Shown: piece after piece, positions 8,369-16,629 of the stretch
Layout of the letters: every line of letters begins with the position of its first letter
How positions within the stretch are numbered: position 1 is the first letter of the stretch
Source of the DNA: Candidatus Shikimatogenerans bostrichidophilus
GTDB taxonomy: Bacteria; Bacteroidota; Bacteroidia; Flavobacteriales; Blattabacteriaceae
NCBI GenBank assembly: GCA_029851305.1
Contig: CP099829.1
Location: 162,124-196,478 of the forward strand
Reading direction: 5' to 3'
Length of the DNA: 34,355 nucleotides
The notes under the pieces: model-generated
What the model was told of the DNA's origin: nothing
The model's input: only the letters and a program-made list of their open reading frames with translations
Database searches by the model: none
Made by a program: the position numbers and the translations under genes

Positions 8369-9229
8369 ATGAAATTAATAAATGATAAAAGACTATTTAT
8401 AATAGATTCTTTTATATATATATATAAATATTATTATTATTATAAAAAGTTTTTTAAAAATAAATCTATAATATTAGGTTTTATAAATTTTATTTTAACT
8501 ATATTAATTGAAAAACAACCAACATATATTATTGTAGTTTTTGATGGAAAAATTAAAAAAAATTATAAAAAAAAAATATTTATAAATTATAAAATTAATA
8601 GAAAGAAACCCCCATTTAATTTAAAAAAAAATTTATTAAAAATAAAATATTTCCTTAATTTATTAAATATACCATATTATTCTATAAAATATATAGAAGC
8701 TGACGATATTATAGGTAGTTTAATTTATAGTAGCGAAAAATTGGGTTATACTAACTATATATACACAGAAGATAAAGATTATTATCAATTAATATCTAGA
8801 AAAACTTTTATAATAAAAAAAAAATTTTTAATTGATATTAATTATATATTGGAAAAATATAATATTAATTCAATAGATCAATATATAGATCTAATTAGTT
8901 TAATAGGAGATAAAAGTGATAATTTATCAGGTATTCCGTATATAGGTATAAAAACTGCAAGTAAATTATTAAAAAAATATAATTCAATTGAAAATATTTA
9001 TTTAAATATTAATAAAATTAACCCAATAATAAAAAAAAGGATAATTCACTATAAATATTTAGTTCTTTTATCTAAAAAAATTATTAAAATTAATAAGAAA
9101 ATAAAATTTAAAAAAAAAATTATACGTAGTAGATTAAAACTTAGTAAAAATAAAATTATTGAAATTTTAAATAAAATAGATAAGTTATTTTTTAAAAAAA
9201 AAATTTTTTATTTAAATAAATATATATGA
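8369..9229 (+). CDS. Stand-alone 5'-3' exonuclease (DNA polymerase I N-terminal domain)
   Basis: This 286-residue protein covers the 5' nuclease (FEN-type) domain of DNA polymerase I, which removes RNA primers and flaps. Visible metal-site motifs: IEADDIIG (109-116), TEDKD (133-137), GDKSDN (180-185) and the helix-hairpin-helix GIPYIGIKTA (188-197). An early aspartate (D13 in FIIDSF) matches the first acidic ligand. There are no 3'-5' exonuclease or polymerase domains, and a stop (TGA) ends the frame, so it is a single-domain relic or a dedicated flap nuclease. It overlaps the korA start by 4 bases (ATGA), suggesting coupled translation. Confidence 0.88.
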   Translation: MKLINDKRLFIIDSFIYIYKYYYYYKKFFKNKSIILGFINFILTILIEKQPTYIIVVFDGKIKKNYKKKIFINYKINRKKPPFNLKKNLLKIKYFLNLLNIPYYSIKYIEADDIIGSLIYSSEKLGYTNYIYTEDKDYYQLISRKTFIIKKKFLIDINYILEKYNINSIDQYIDLISLIGDKSDNLSGIPYIGIKTASKLLKKYNSIENIYLNINKINPIIKKRIIHYKYLVLLSKKIIKINKKIKFKKKIIRSRLKLSKNKIIEILNKIDKLFFKKKIFYLNKYI

Positions 9230-10959
9230 ATAATGATATTAGTATAATATTATCAGGATATTCAGGAGAAGGAATACAACATATGGGGTATCATTTATCT
9301 TATATAATATATAAAAACAATTATTATATAAAAACTTTTAGTGATATTCCTTCTGAAATTTTTTCTCCAACCCAAAAAATTACAGATATATCGGAGTTTA
9401 TTATTAAATTTTCTAGAAAAAAAATTATTTCTTATTTTAAAACTAAATATTGTATTTTACTATCTACAAATTATTTATCATTAAAAAAAAATATTGACAA
9501 AATAAAAAATAAGGGAGTAATAATAATAGATTTTGATAAAAAAAATTATAACTTTTTAAAAAATGATAAAATTTTATTAAAAAGAATAAAAAAAAAAAGA
9601 TATATAAAGTTAAATAGTGTTAATTATATAAATTTTAGTTTATTAATAAAGTATAAAATTAAAAAGTTATCTAATATAAATTTATTAAAAAATTCATTAT
9701 TTATAGGATTTCTGGTTTTTTATTTTAATTTATCTAAAAAATATTCAATATATTTTTTAAAAAAAAAATTTAAAAATAAAAATATTTTTTTTTTAAATTA
9801 TTATTTATTTAAAATAGGTATAAAAATAGGAGAAAAAAAAAAATTATTTTATAAAAATAACACTAAAATAGCTAAAAAAGAAATAGCTAAAAATTATAAA
9901 ATTATAAATGGGAATTTAGGTATAGTATTAGGTATAATTAGTAGTAGTATAAAATATAAAATAGGTATTTTTTATAGTAGTTATCCAATTACTCCATCTA
10001 TAACTATTACTAAATATTTAATTAAGAATAAAAATTATATAGATTTAAAAATTTTTAATGCAGAAGACGAGATAAGTGCTATATGTACTTCTATTGGGGC
10101 ATCGATAAATATAAAAAAACTTTTAGGAATTATAGCGACCTCAGGTCCAGGTATGTCTTTGATACAAGAATCTTTAGGTTTTGCTGTTGTATTAGAAATT
10201 CCATTATTAATTATTAATGTACAAAGAGTAGGTCCTTCTACAGGATTTCCTACAAAATTAGAACAATCAGATTTAATGCAGTCTATATATGGTAGACATG
10301 GAGAAGCTCCTATACCAGTGTTTTCAATAAATAAAATTAATAATACTATACATATAATATATAATATTATAAAAATATCATTAGAATTAAAAACTCCTAT
10401 AATAGTTTTAAGTGATATTTATATTGCTAATAATTTATCTTTATGGAATAAAATAAAATATAAAAATTTAAAATATAAAAAAATAAAAATAAAATCTGTT
10501 ATTAACAAAAAAAAATTTAAATGTTTAGGAGGATTAGTAAAAAATATAGATAAGCATCATGAAGTAATTAAAAAAAGACAAAATAAAATTAATTTAATTA
10601 TAAAAAATTATATTAATATTACGTATATACTAAAAGGTAATAAAAATGGTAATATACTAGTTATTAGTTGGGGCTCTACTTATGAAATAATAAAAGAATC
10701 AATTTATTTTTTAATTAAAAAAAAATATAAGATAGGATATTTACATTTAATATGTTTATATCCATTACCATCTAATTTAATAGAAAAAATTAGTAAAAAA
10801 TATAATAAAATTATAATTTTTGAATTAAATAATAAACAACTTTTTTATATTATAAAAAGTTATTGTAAAATAAATATAAAACTTTATAATGTAAATAAAA
10901 TGACAGGGTACCCTTTTACTAAATTAGAAATCATTAAAAATATAAAAAAAATATTATAA
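9226..10959 (+). CDS. korA: 2-oxoacid (2-oxoglutarate):ferredoxin oxidoreductase, fused gamma/alpha subunit
   Basis: CoA-dependent oxidative decarboxylation of a 2-oxoacid with ferredoxin as acceptor. It is 577 residues; Bacteroidota homologues are about 600-620. The N-terminal gamma domain (1 to about 195) has SGYSGEGIQHMG (10-21) and FSDIPSEIFSP (38-48). The alpha domain follows, with YPITPS (253-258), ATSGPGMSL (304-312) and QRVGPSTGFPTK (333-344), which carry the thiamine pyrimidine and substrate-binding segments. The thiamine-pyrophosphate beta subunit (korB), usually the next gene, is absent: the convergent dnaB follows with a 6-base overlap. The substrate (2-oxoglutarate or pyruvate) cannot be told from sequence alone. 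Confidence 0.9.
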   Translation: MNNDISIILSGYSGEGIQHMGYHLSYIIYKNNYYIKTFSDIPSEIFSPTQKITDISEFIIKFSRKKIISYFKTKYCILLSTNYLSLKKNIDKIKNKGVIIIDFDKKNYNFLKNDKILLKRIKKKRYIKLNSVNYINFSLLIKYKIKKLSNINLLKNSLFIGFLVFYFNLSKKYSIYFLKKKFKNKNIFFLNYYLFKIGIKIGEKKKLFYKNNTKIAKKEIAKNYKIINGNLGIVLGIISSSIKYKIGIFYSSYPITPSITITKYLIKNKNYIDLKIFNAEDEISAICTSIGASINIKKLLGIIATSGPGMSLIQESLGFAVVLEIPLLIINVQRVGPSTGFPTKLEQSDLMQSIYGRHGEAPIPVFSINKINNTIHIIYNIIKISLELKTPIIVLSDIYIANNLSLWNKIKYKNLKYKKIKIKSVINKKKFKCLGGLVKNIDKHHEVIKKRQNKINLIIKNYINITYILKGNKNGNILVISWGSTYEIIKESIYFLIKKKYKIGYLHLICLYPLPSNLIEKISKKYNKIIIFELNNKQLFYIIKSYCKINIKLYNVNKMTGYPFTKLEIIKNIKKIL

Positions 10960-12279
10960 GTTTTTAAATTTAGCTTGTGTTTTTATAAATTTTAATTTTA
11001 TATTGCCTAATTTTCCATTTCTATGTTTAGCTATAATTATTTCTGCTTGACCTTCGCATAATGTAGTATAATCATTATCCCAATATTTAAAACCGTAATA
11101 ATCTGGTCTATATAATAATAATACTATATCTGCATCTTGTTCTATTGCTCCAGACTCTCTTAAATCAGACAACATAGGTCTTTTATACCCCCCTCTAATT
11201 TCTACAGCTCTAGATAATTGAGATATAGCAATTATAGGAATTTTAAATTCTTTAGCAATATATTTAATATTTCTAGATATAGTAGAAATTTCTTGTTCTC
11301 TATTTTTTATTTTTATATCGTTAACATTAATTAATTGTAAGTAGTCTATTATTATAAGTTTAACATTATGTTTGTATATTAATTTTCTACATTTATTTTT
11401 TAAATCTATTAATGATAAATATGGAGAGTCGTCAATATATAAAGGATATTTTTTTATATTTTTTATTTTTTTTTTAAAAATTTTTAATTCTTTTTTTGTT
11501 AAGTTTATTGTATTTAATTTTTCATAACTTATTTTTGTTTCTAAAGTTATTAATCTAGAAATAATTTGATAATAAGACATTTCTAAAGAAAATAACCCTA
11601 TTGGTATATTTCTTTTTATAATATTTATAATTAAAGATAAAGCGAAAGAAGTCTTACCCATACCTGGTCTAGATGCTATTATAATTAAATCTGATTTTTG
11701 TAATCCTAATATTATATTATCTAACTTATTAAATCCTGTAGGAATATATAAAAAATTTTTATTATTTATCCTTTTTATAGTTTTAGGAATTAAATGTTTA
11801 ATTGATCTTAAATTGTTCTTTATATATTTTATATATATATCGTCAATATTTATTTGTATATAATTCAATAAATCTAATGTATTTGTATTTTCCCTATATG
11901 TTCTATTAATTATGGTAGTTGATAATTTAATTAATTTTCTTAAAATAAATTTTTCTATTAATATTTTAACATATTTTTCAATTTTATTAAAATTAGTATT
12001 ATTATTTATTATATATGATATATATATTTCTCCTCCTATAACATTTAATACATTATCTTTTTTTAATTCAGATATTAAAGTTAAAAAGTCAATTTTATTA
12101 TATTCATAGAACAATTTTTTAATGTATTTAAAAATAATTTTATTTTTTTTTAGATAAAAAAATTCTGGTTTTAAAATATCTATAACTTTTTCTAAACTTT
12201 TTTTATTTATAATTATAGATCCTAATACTGCTTCTTCTAATTTTATAGAATTAGGAGATTGTTTTTGTAAGTTTATAAT
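10954..12279 (-). CDS. dnaB: Replicative DNA helicase DnaB, no canonical start codon
   Basis: Hexameric helicase that unwinds DNA at the fork and recruits primase. The RecA-like domain has Walker A SRPGMGKTS (about residues 203-211), FSLEMS, a Walker B region IIIDYLQL, SQLSRAVEIRGGYKRPMLSDLRESG, and the C-terminal AKHRNG. The first internal start-type codon is TTG at 12114, but the frame is open upstream to the stop at 12316-12318 and encodes the conserved N-terminal collar: LQKQSPNSIKLEEAVLGS then ILKPEFFY and IFKYIKKLFYEYNKIDFLT. No ATG, GTG, TTG or CTG precedes that segment. I place the start tentatively at the ATT at 12279 (441 residues, close to the family's 450-500); ATA at 12312 or 12276 is also possible. 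Minus strand, directly after pheT. Confidence 0.88.
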   Translation of the reverse strand: MINLQKQSPNSIKLEEAVLGSIIINKKSLEKVIDILKPEFFYLKKNKIIFKYIKKLFYEYNKIDFLTLISELKKDNVLNVIGGEIYISYIINNNTNFNKIEKYVKILIEKFILRKLIKLSTTIINRTYRENTNTLDLLNYIQINIDDIYIKYIKNNLRSIKHLIPKTIKRINNKNFLYIPTGFNKLDNIILGLQKSDLIIIASRPGMGKTSFALSLIINIIKRNIPIGLFSLEMSYYQIISRLITLETKISYEKLNTINLTKKELKIFKKKIKNIKKYPLYIDDSPYLSLIDLKNKCRKLIYKHNVKLIIIDYLQLINVNDIKIKNREQEISTISRNIKYIAKEFKIPIIAISQLSRAVEIRGGYKRPMLSDLRESGAIEQDADIVLLLYRPDYYGFKYWDNDYTTLCEGQAEIIIAKHRNGKLGNIKLKFIKTQAKFKNL

Positions 12280-12331
12280 AAAAAAAAATTGTTTATATAA
12301 ATATAAAAATATATATTAATTTATTAATTTG

Positions 12332-14524
12332 TTAATTAATTTGTTTTAATCTTGCTCCTAATTTTTTATAAAAAATATTAATTATATTTTTTAATAAATT
12401 ATTTATAACTTCTTTTCTCATACCAACTTGGTTTTTAATTGTAAATCTAAAAGTATAGGATTTTTTATTAATAGGTAAATTTTTAGTATATATATCAAAT
12501 AATTTTAATTTAATTAATTTTTCTTTTAATTTTTTTTTTGATATTTTATAAAAATCATAATAGTATATATTTTTATTTACTATAAAAGTAAGGTCTTTAT
12601 TTATATATTGATATTTACTATATTTTTTATATTTAATTATTTTTTTTTTTTTTAAAAGTTTTATAATTTTGTTTATATTAATTTTAGAAATAAAAAGGAA
12701 TTGATTTATTTTTAAATTTTTTATTTGACTTATTTTTATAATTTTTTTTCTTTTATAATATATAAATATTTCTATATATTTTTTTTTATTTAAAAATATT
12801 TTTCTGTTATAATGTTTTATACCTATTTTTTCTAAAATTATAATTATAATATTATAAAGTTTATAGATATAATTTATATAATTTTTTGTGTTTTTTTTTG
12901 TAATTAAAATTACTAAATTTCTTTTTACTTTTATTTTTTTATTCTTATTAAAAGAATACAAATTACTAATTTCAAATAATTTTAAAGAATATTTTTTTCT
13001 ATTAATATTATATAATATGTTGTTAATTAGAGATTTTTCTAATTTTTTTCTTAAATATAAATTAGATTTTATTTTAATATATTTTTTTTTATTAAAATAT
13101 AAATTATTATTAAAATAAATAAAAGGTGTATTTATAACTTCATACATCCCATAATCTATTAAAATGTTTATTATAGTTTGTTCAATTTTATAATTATATA
13201 TATTATTATTATTAAATAATAATGGAATATTATTATTATAATTATTAATATTGTTTATATTTAAAATTTTAATAATTTCATTTATTATATCTATTTTATC
13301 TTTTATATGTATATTTTTATTTGTATTTACTTTTATTAAATATTTATTTTTTTTTATTATTTTATAATTTAAATTTTTTAATATTTTGATTATATACTTT
13401 TTATTAATTTTTATACCAATAAATTCATTAATATAATTATATTTTAGTGTAATTAATTTATTTTTTACTTTAATTCTATTTAAAGTATATATTTCTTTAA
13501 TATTATTTTTGAATAAAAATTTTAATTTATTAATAGCATATTTTAAGTTATATATATTAATTTTATTTTTATAAATATTTGATGATAATGTATTTATTTT
13601 ATTAATATAAGATGATTTTAAAACATCATAATTTTTAAATATTGTAATTAATAATAAAACGTTTTTTACATTATTATCTACATTATAGCTATATTTATTT
13701 ATAATCCCATATAAACTAATAGGAGATTCATTATTATATATTAAAATATCTTTATTTTTACTTTTTAATTTGATAAAATTATTTTTTTTAAAATAAAAAT
13801 TTATATTTTTTTTATTTTTTTTAATTATTAAATTTTTAATTTTATCTAAATTTAATAATTGTATAGGTACACCAGTATCTTTAATTAATAAATTTATTAC
13901 ATTATTTATACTGCTTTTTTTATTAATATTAAAATCATTAGATAAAATAATTTTATTAATTTCTTTATAATTAGAGGGTTTTATATTATTTTTTATATAA
14001 AAAGCTTTTAAAAAATAAATTTTTTTGTTTGGATATAATATTTTTATTTTTTTTTTGTATTTTTCTATATTTAAAATTTTATTTTGAAATTTATATAATT
14101 TTATAATATATTTTTTTAACCTAAAATATAATATTATGTTTTTAAATAAATTAATATAATAAGATAAATAATTAATATTAGGAGTAAATTTAGAAAGAAT
14201 TATATAGTCTATACTATAACTACTACTTACTATATTATATTTTCCATTTTTTTTTTCTACTAAAATTTTAGTATTTCTTTTTAAATAGAAAGAATTATTT
14301 ATTAATTTTTTATTATTTGTTAAAAAAAAATAATTGTTTTTTTCTTTATAAATATGTAAAATACTATATATTTTTATATTTTTATAATCATTTATATATT
14401 TTATTGGATATATTTTTTTTATAGATATTATTTCTATCCCTAAATAATTAAAAATGTTATAAATTTTTTTATAACTAAAATTAAATTTTATAAAATTTTT
14501 AATCCTACTTAATAATATTTTCAT
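12332..14524 (-). CDS. pheT: Phenylalanyl-tRNA synthetase beta subunit
   Basis: Beta chain of the alpha2-beta2 enzyme that charges tRNA-Phe. It is 730 residues against about 800 usually. The N-terminus MKILLSRIKNFIKF and NYLGIEI match the family. The B3/B4 core is recognisable (NNVINLLIKDTGVPIQLLN), then the B5 domain (LNRIKVKNKLITLKYNYINEFIG), the catalytic-like domain and the C-terminal ferredoxin-fold anticodon domain (YQYINKDLTFIVNK, FDIYTKNLPINKKSYTFRF, VGMRKEVINNLL). The tRNA-binding (EMAP-like) insertion and the editing site look eroded (see findings). pheS is not in the window. It precedes dnaB and follows dnaN by 9 bases. Confidence 0.95.
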   Translation of the reverse strand: MKILLSRIKNFIKFNFSYKKIYNIFNYLGIEIISIKKIYPIKYINDYKNIKIYSILHIYKEKNNYFFLTNNKKLINNSFYLKRNTKILVEKKNGKYNIVSSSYSIDYIILSKFTPNINYLSYYINLFKNIILYFRLKKYIIKLYKFQNKILNIEKYKKKIKILYPNKKIYFLKAFYIKNNIKPSNYKEINKIILSNDFNINKKSSINNVINLLIKDTGVPIQLLNLDKIKNLIIKKNKKNINFYFKKNNFIKLKSKNKDILIYNNESPISLYGIINKYSYNVDNNVKNVLLLITIFKNYDVLKSSYINKINTLSSNIYKNKINIYNLKYAINKLKFLFKNNIKEIYTLNRIKVKNKLITLKYNYINEFIGIKINKKYIIKILKNLNYKIIKKNKYLIKVNTNKNIHIKDKIDIINEIIKILNINNINNYNNNIPLLFNNNNIYNYKIEQTIINILIDYGMYEVINTPFIYFNNNLYFNKKKYIKIKSNLYLRKKLEKSLINNILYNINRKKYSLKLFEISNLYSFNKNKKIKVKRNLVILITKKNTKNYINYIYKLYNIIIIILEKIGIKHYNRKIFLNKKKYIEIFIYYKRKKIIKISQIKNLKINQFLFISKININKIIKLLKKKKIIKYKKYSKYQYINKDLTFIVNKNIYYYDFYKISKKKLKEKLIKLKLFDIYTKNLPINKKSYTFRFTIKNQVGMRKEVINNLLKNIINIFYKKLGARLKQIN

Positions 14525-14533
14525 TTTTTATAT

Positions 14534-15685
14534 TTAATTTTTAATATTCATAAGGATTATAAATATTTTTTGTGTCTTTTTTTTATATTTAATAAATATA
14601 TAATTCTTTTTTATATAAATTGTAATTATTTCTTTTTTTATATTTATTAATATTTTTATTAAATAATATAAATTAATTTTTAGGTTTATAGTTTTACCAT
14701 GGAAATGAACATATTTTACTATCTCTTTAACTTTAATTAATCTTGTTTTTAAGTATAAAATTATAATATTGTTAATATTATATATTTTAATATTTATTAT
14801 ATTTATAATATTAATTTTATTAATTATATTATATAATTTAATTAATTTATTTAAAAATTTTTTTTTATTTATTTTTAAAATAAAAAAATTCCTATTAATT
14901 ATTTTTTTTATAAATAAAAAAGTTTTTTTTTTTTTTATTTTTTTTAATTTAAATCCTAAGATATTATTTTTATATTTAAAGTATATAAAATTTTTATATA
15001 TATATATATATATATATTTTATTCTTTTTTTAAATACAGCTTTATATACATATATTGCATAATTTGATAATTTATATATATTAAATTTTAATTTTTTTTT
15101 ATTATATATATTTATTTTAGTTTTAAAAAAGACAAATTTATAATCAGTAATATATAATGTAATTTTTTTTTTATATAAAATTAAATAAAAATTAAAACTT
15201 TTTATAATTTTATTATTTATTTTTAATCCTAATAATACAAATTCAATATTTTTTATAAGTTTTTTATTATTTATAATAATAAAAAATTTAATTTTTTTAA
15301 TTTTTAAAAAAAAATTTTTTTTATAAAAAATATGTATAGGTATTTTATAATAAAATTTATTTGGTCTATATATATATATATTGTTTTTATTTAAAATAAA
15401 ATTTATTTTTTTTTTATTATTAAATAAAAAAATTTTAAATAAAAAATTTAAATTATTAATATAATATGTATTTAATTTATTGAAATTTAATCCTAAATAA
15501 AAAGATAATAATAAAATATAGTTTTTATCTTTGATAAAAAAATAAATTTTTTTTTTAAAAAAGAATATATAATTATTATATTTATAATTTAAAGGTGTAT
15601 TTAAAAGAAATTTATTATTATTATTAAATAAGCTAAAATTATAAAAATTTTTAATAAATTCATTATTATATAATTTTATTTTCAT
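14534..15685 (-). CDS. dnaN: DNA polymerase III beta subunit (sliding clamp), very divergent
   Basis: Length (383 residues; clamps are about 365-385) and scattered signatures fit DnaN, the ring that tethers the polymerase. Domain 2 block: FVLLGLKINNKIIKSFNFYLILYKKKITLYITDYKFVFFK resembles the clamp segment GV.FE...L.LVATD.HRL, given here in part: ITLYITDYKFVFFK. Domain 3: NRNFFILKINKKKFLNKLIKL, then GKTINLKINLYYLIKILINI resembles I.FN..YL...L..I, and the end KIFIILMNI resembles the clamp terminus with its MPM-type strand. The protein is over half Lys/Ile/Asn/Tyr/Phe, so the match is by pattern only. A pure TA run (about 14996-15017) lies inside. First gene of the dnaN-pheT-dnaB cluster, divergent from tRNA-Asp. 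Confidence 0.7.
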   Translation of the reverse strand: MKIKLYNNEFIKNFYNFSLFNNNNKFLLNTPLNYKYNNYIFFFKKKIYFFIKDKNYILLLSFYLGLNFNKLNTYYINNLNFLFKIFLFNNKKKINFILNKNNIYIYRPNKFYYKIPIHIFYKKNFFLKIKKIKFFIIINNKKLIKNIEFVLLGLKINNKIIKSFNFYLILYKKKITLYITDYKFVFFKTKINIYNKKKLKFNIYKLSNYAIYVYKAVFKKRIKYIYIYIYKNFIYFKYKNNILGFKLKKIKKKKTFLFIKKIINRNFFILKINKKKFLNKLIKLYNIINKINIINIINIKIYNINNIIILYLKTRLIKVKEIVKYVHFHGKTINLKINLYYLIKILINIKKEIITIYIKKNYIFIKYKKKTQKIFIILMNIKN

Positions 15686-15754
15686 ATTAATAAATTGTAC
15701 ATTTTTATTTTTTTTTTATATATATTAATTATATAATATAATAATATATTATAT

Positions 15755-15829
15755 GGTTTGGTAGTTCAAATTGGTTAGAATACGTGCCTGTCACGCACGA
15801 GGCTACGGGTTCAAATCCCGTCCAAACCG
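15755..15829 (+). tRNA. tRNA-Asp (anticodon GTC)
   Basis: A 75-nt cloverleaf on the plus strand: acceptor GGTTTGG pairs with CCAAACC, discriminator G (the expected identity base for tRNA-Asp), D arm GTTCAAATTGGTTAGAAT, anticodon stem CGTGC/GCACG around loop CTGTCAC (anticodon GTC), and T arm CGGGTTCAAATCCCG. CCA is not encoded. A perfect 10-bp A/T inverted repeat (15731-15754) ends exactly at its 5' end. Confidence 0.97.
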
Positions 15830-15853
15830 TTTTAATATTAGTGCAATATATAA

Positions 15854-16618
15854 ATGTATAGTATCAAAAAACAATTAGAATATATATACAGTATCCATAT
15901 TTTTGAAAAAAAAATTAAAGATTTTAAAGAAGAATTAAAGTTTATTCCTAATTTAAAAATTAAAAAATCTTATAAAATATATAAAAAAAAATTCTTAAAA
16001 TATAAAAATAAATATAAAAAATATATAAACCTTAAAAATTTTTTTAAAAAAAAAAGTATAAAAAATTATAATTTATCAAAAAAATATAGTCGTCAAAAAA
16101 AATTTGTTACAACATTTAAAGATTTAATAAAATTAAATGAACAAATAAAATATGCAATTCTTAAATATAAATTGTCTAAAAAAAGAATAAAATTTTGTAA
16201 TAAAAAAATATTTTCTTTTTTAAAAAGAAAAAAAAAAAATAAAAATAAATTTTTAAAATTTTATAAGGGAATTAAAAAAAAAAAGACAATAAATTCTAAA
16301 ATTAAAAATGATATAAGGAAAAAAATATCTAATATAAAAAAAGAATTAAAAAGTTATATAAAAAGAATAAAAAAATATAATATTTACAAAAATTATATTT
16401 ATATAAAAAAAAAATCTAAAGATAATATAGGGATTTTATCAATATATAAAAATAGGTCTGTAGAAAATGTATATTTAACTATACCTAAATATAAATATTA
16501 TAAATTATGTAGAAGAAAGAAAATTTTATATGATTACTATACTGGAAAAATTTTAATAGATGATATTTTTTCAAAAAAAATTAAAAATAAAATAAATAAT
16601 AAACTAATTAATAATTAA
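15854..16618 (+). CDS. C4-type zinc-ribbon family coiled-coil protein (cysteine ligands lost)
   Basis: The 254-residue protein matches the Bacteroidota zinc-ribbon domain-containing protein (CT398/HP0958-like family) in order and length. It starts with QLEYIYSIHIFEKKIKDFKEEL, followed by a long Lys-rich coiled coil containing SRQKKFVTTFKDLIKLNEQIK (the NNREYDALNKEIE-like hinge). The C-terminal head reads RSVENVYLTIPKYKYYKLCRRKK and YDYYTGKILID, matching FTIPPQ..EI..RK.I..DE.SGRILVD. The four zinc cysteines are not seen (a single Cys in LCRRKK), as I recall for Bacteroidota members. Function in this phylum is unclear; relatives act in envelope or RNA-related roles. Downstream of tRNA-Asp; its end overlaps trxA inside a palindrome. 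Confidence 0.75.
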   Translation: MYSIKKQLEYIYSIHIFEKKIKDFKEELKFIPNLKIKKSYKIYKKKFLKYKNKYKKYINLKNFFKKKSIKNYNLSKKYSRQKKFVTTFKDLIKLNEQIKYAILKYKLSKKRIKFCNKKIFSFLKRKKKNKNKFLKFYKGIKKKKTINSKIKNDIRKKISNIKKELKSYIKRIKKYNIYKNYIYIKKKSKDNIGILSIYKNRSVENVYLTIPKYKYYKLCRRKKILYDYYTGKILIDDIFSKKIKNKINNKLINN

Positions 16619-16629
16619 TTAGTTTATTA
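16597..16629. terminator. Perfect 16-bp palindrome at the zinc-ribbon gene / trxA junction
   Basis: Arms 16597-16612 and 16614-16629 are exact inverted copies around a single central base (16613). The palindrome contains both stop codons (TAA at 16616-16618 on plus, TAA from 16610 to 16608 on minus), placed symmetrically so that each pairs with the other. It probably marks the 3' ends of both convergent transcripts, although it has only one G-C pair per stem and no separate T run. Confidence 0.55.

Noticed and set aside
14769-15062. Plus-strand hydrophobic open frame inside dnaN
   Set aside because: Hydrophobic Ile/Phe/Leu runs arise from reading Lys/Asn-rich A/T codons on the opposite strand.
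15731-15754. 10-bp A/T inverted repeat ending at the tRNA-Asp 5' end
   Set aside because: Pure A/T arms are expected by chance in this composition, and there is no stop codon or T run linked to it; kept only as a note in the tRNA entry.
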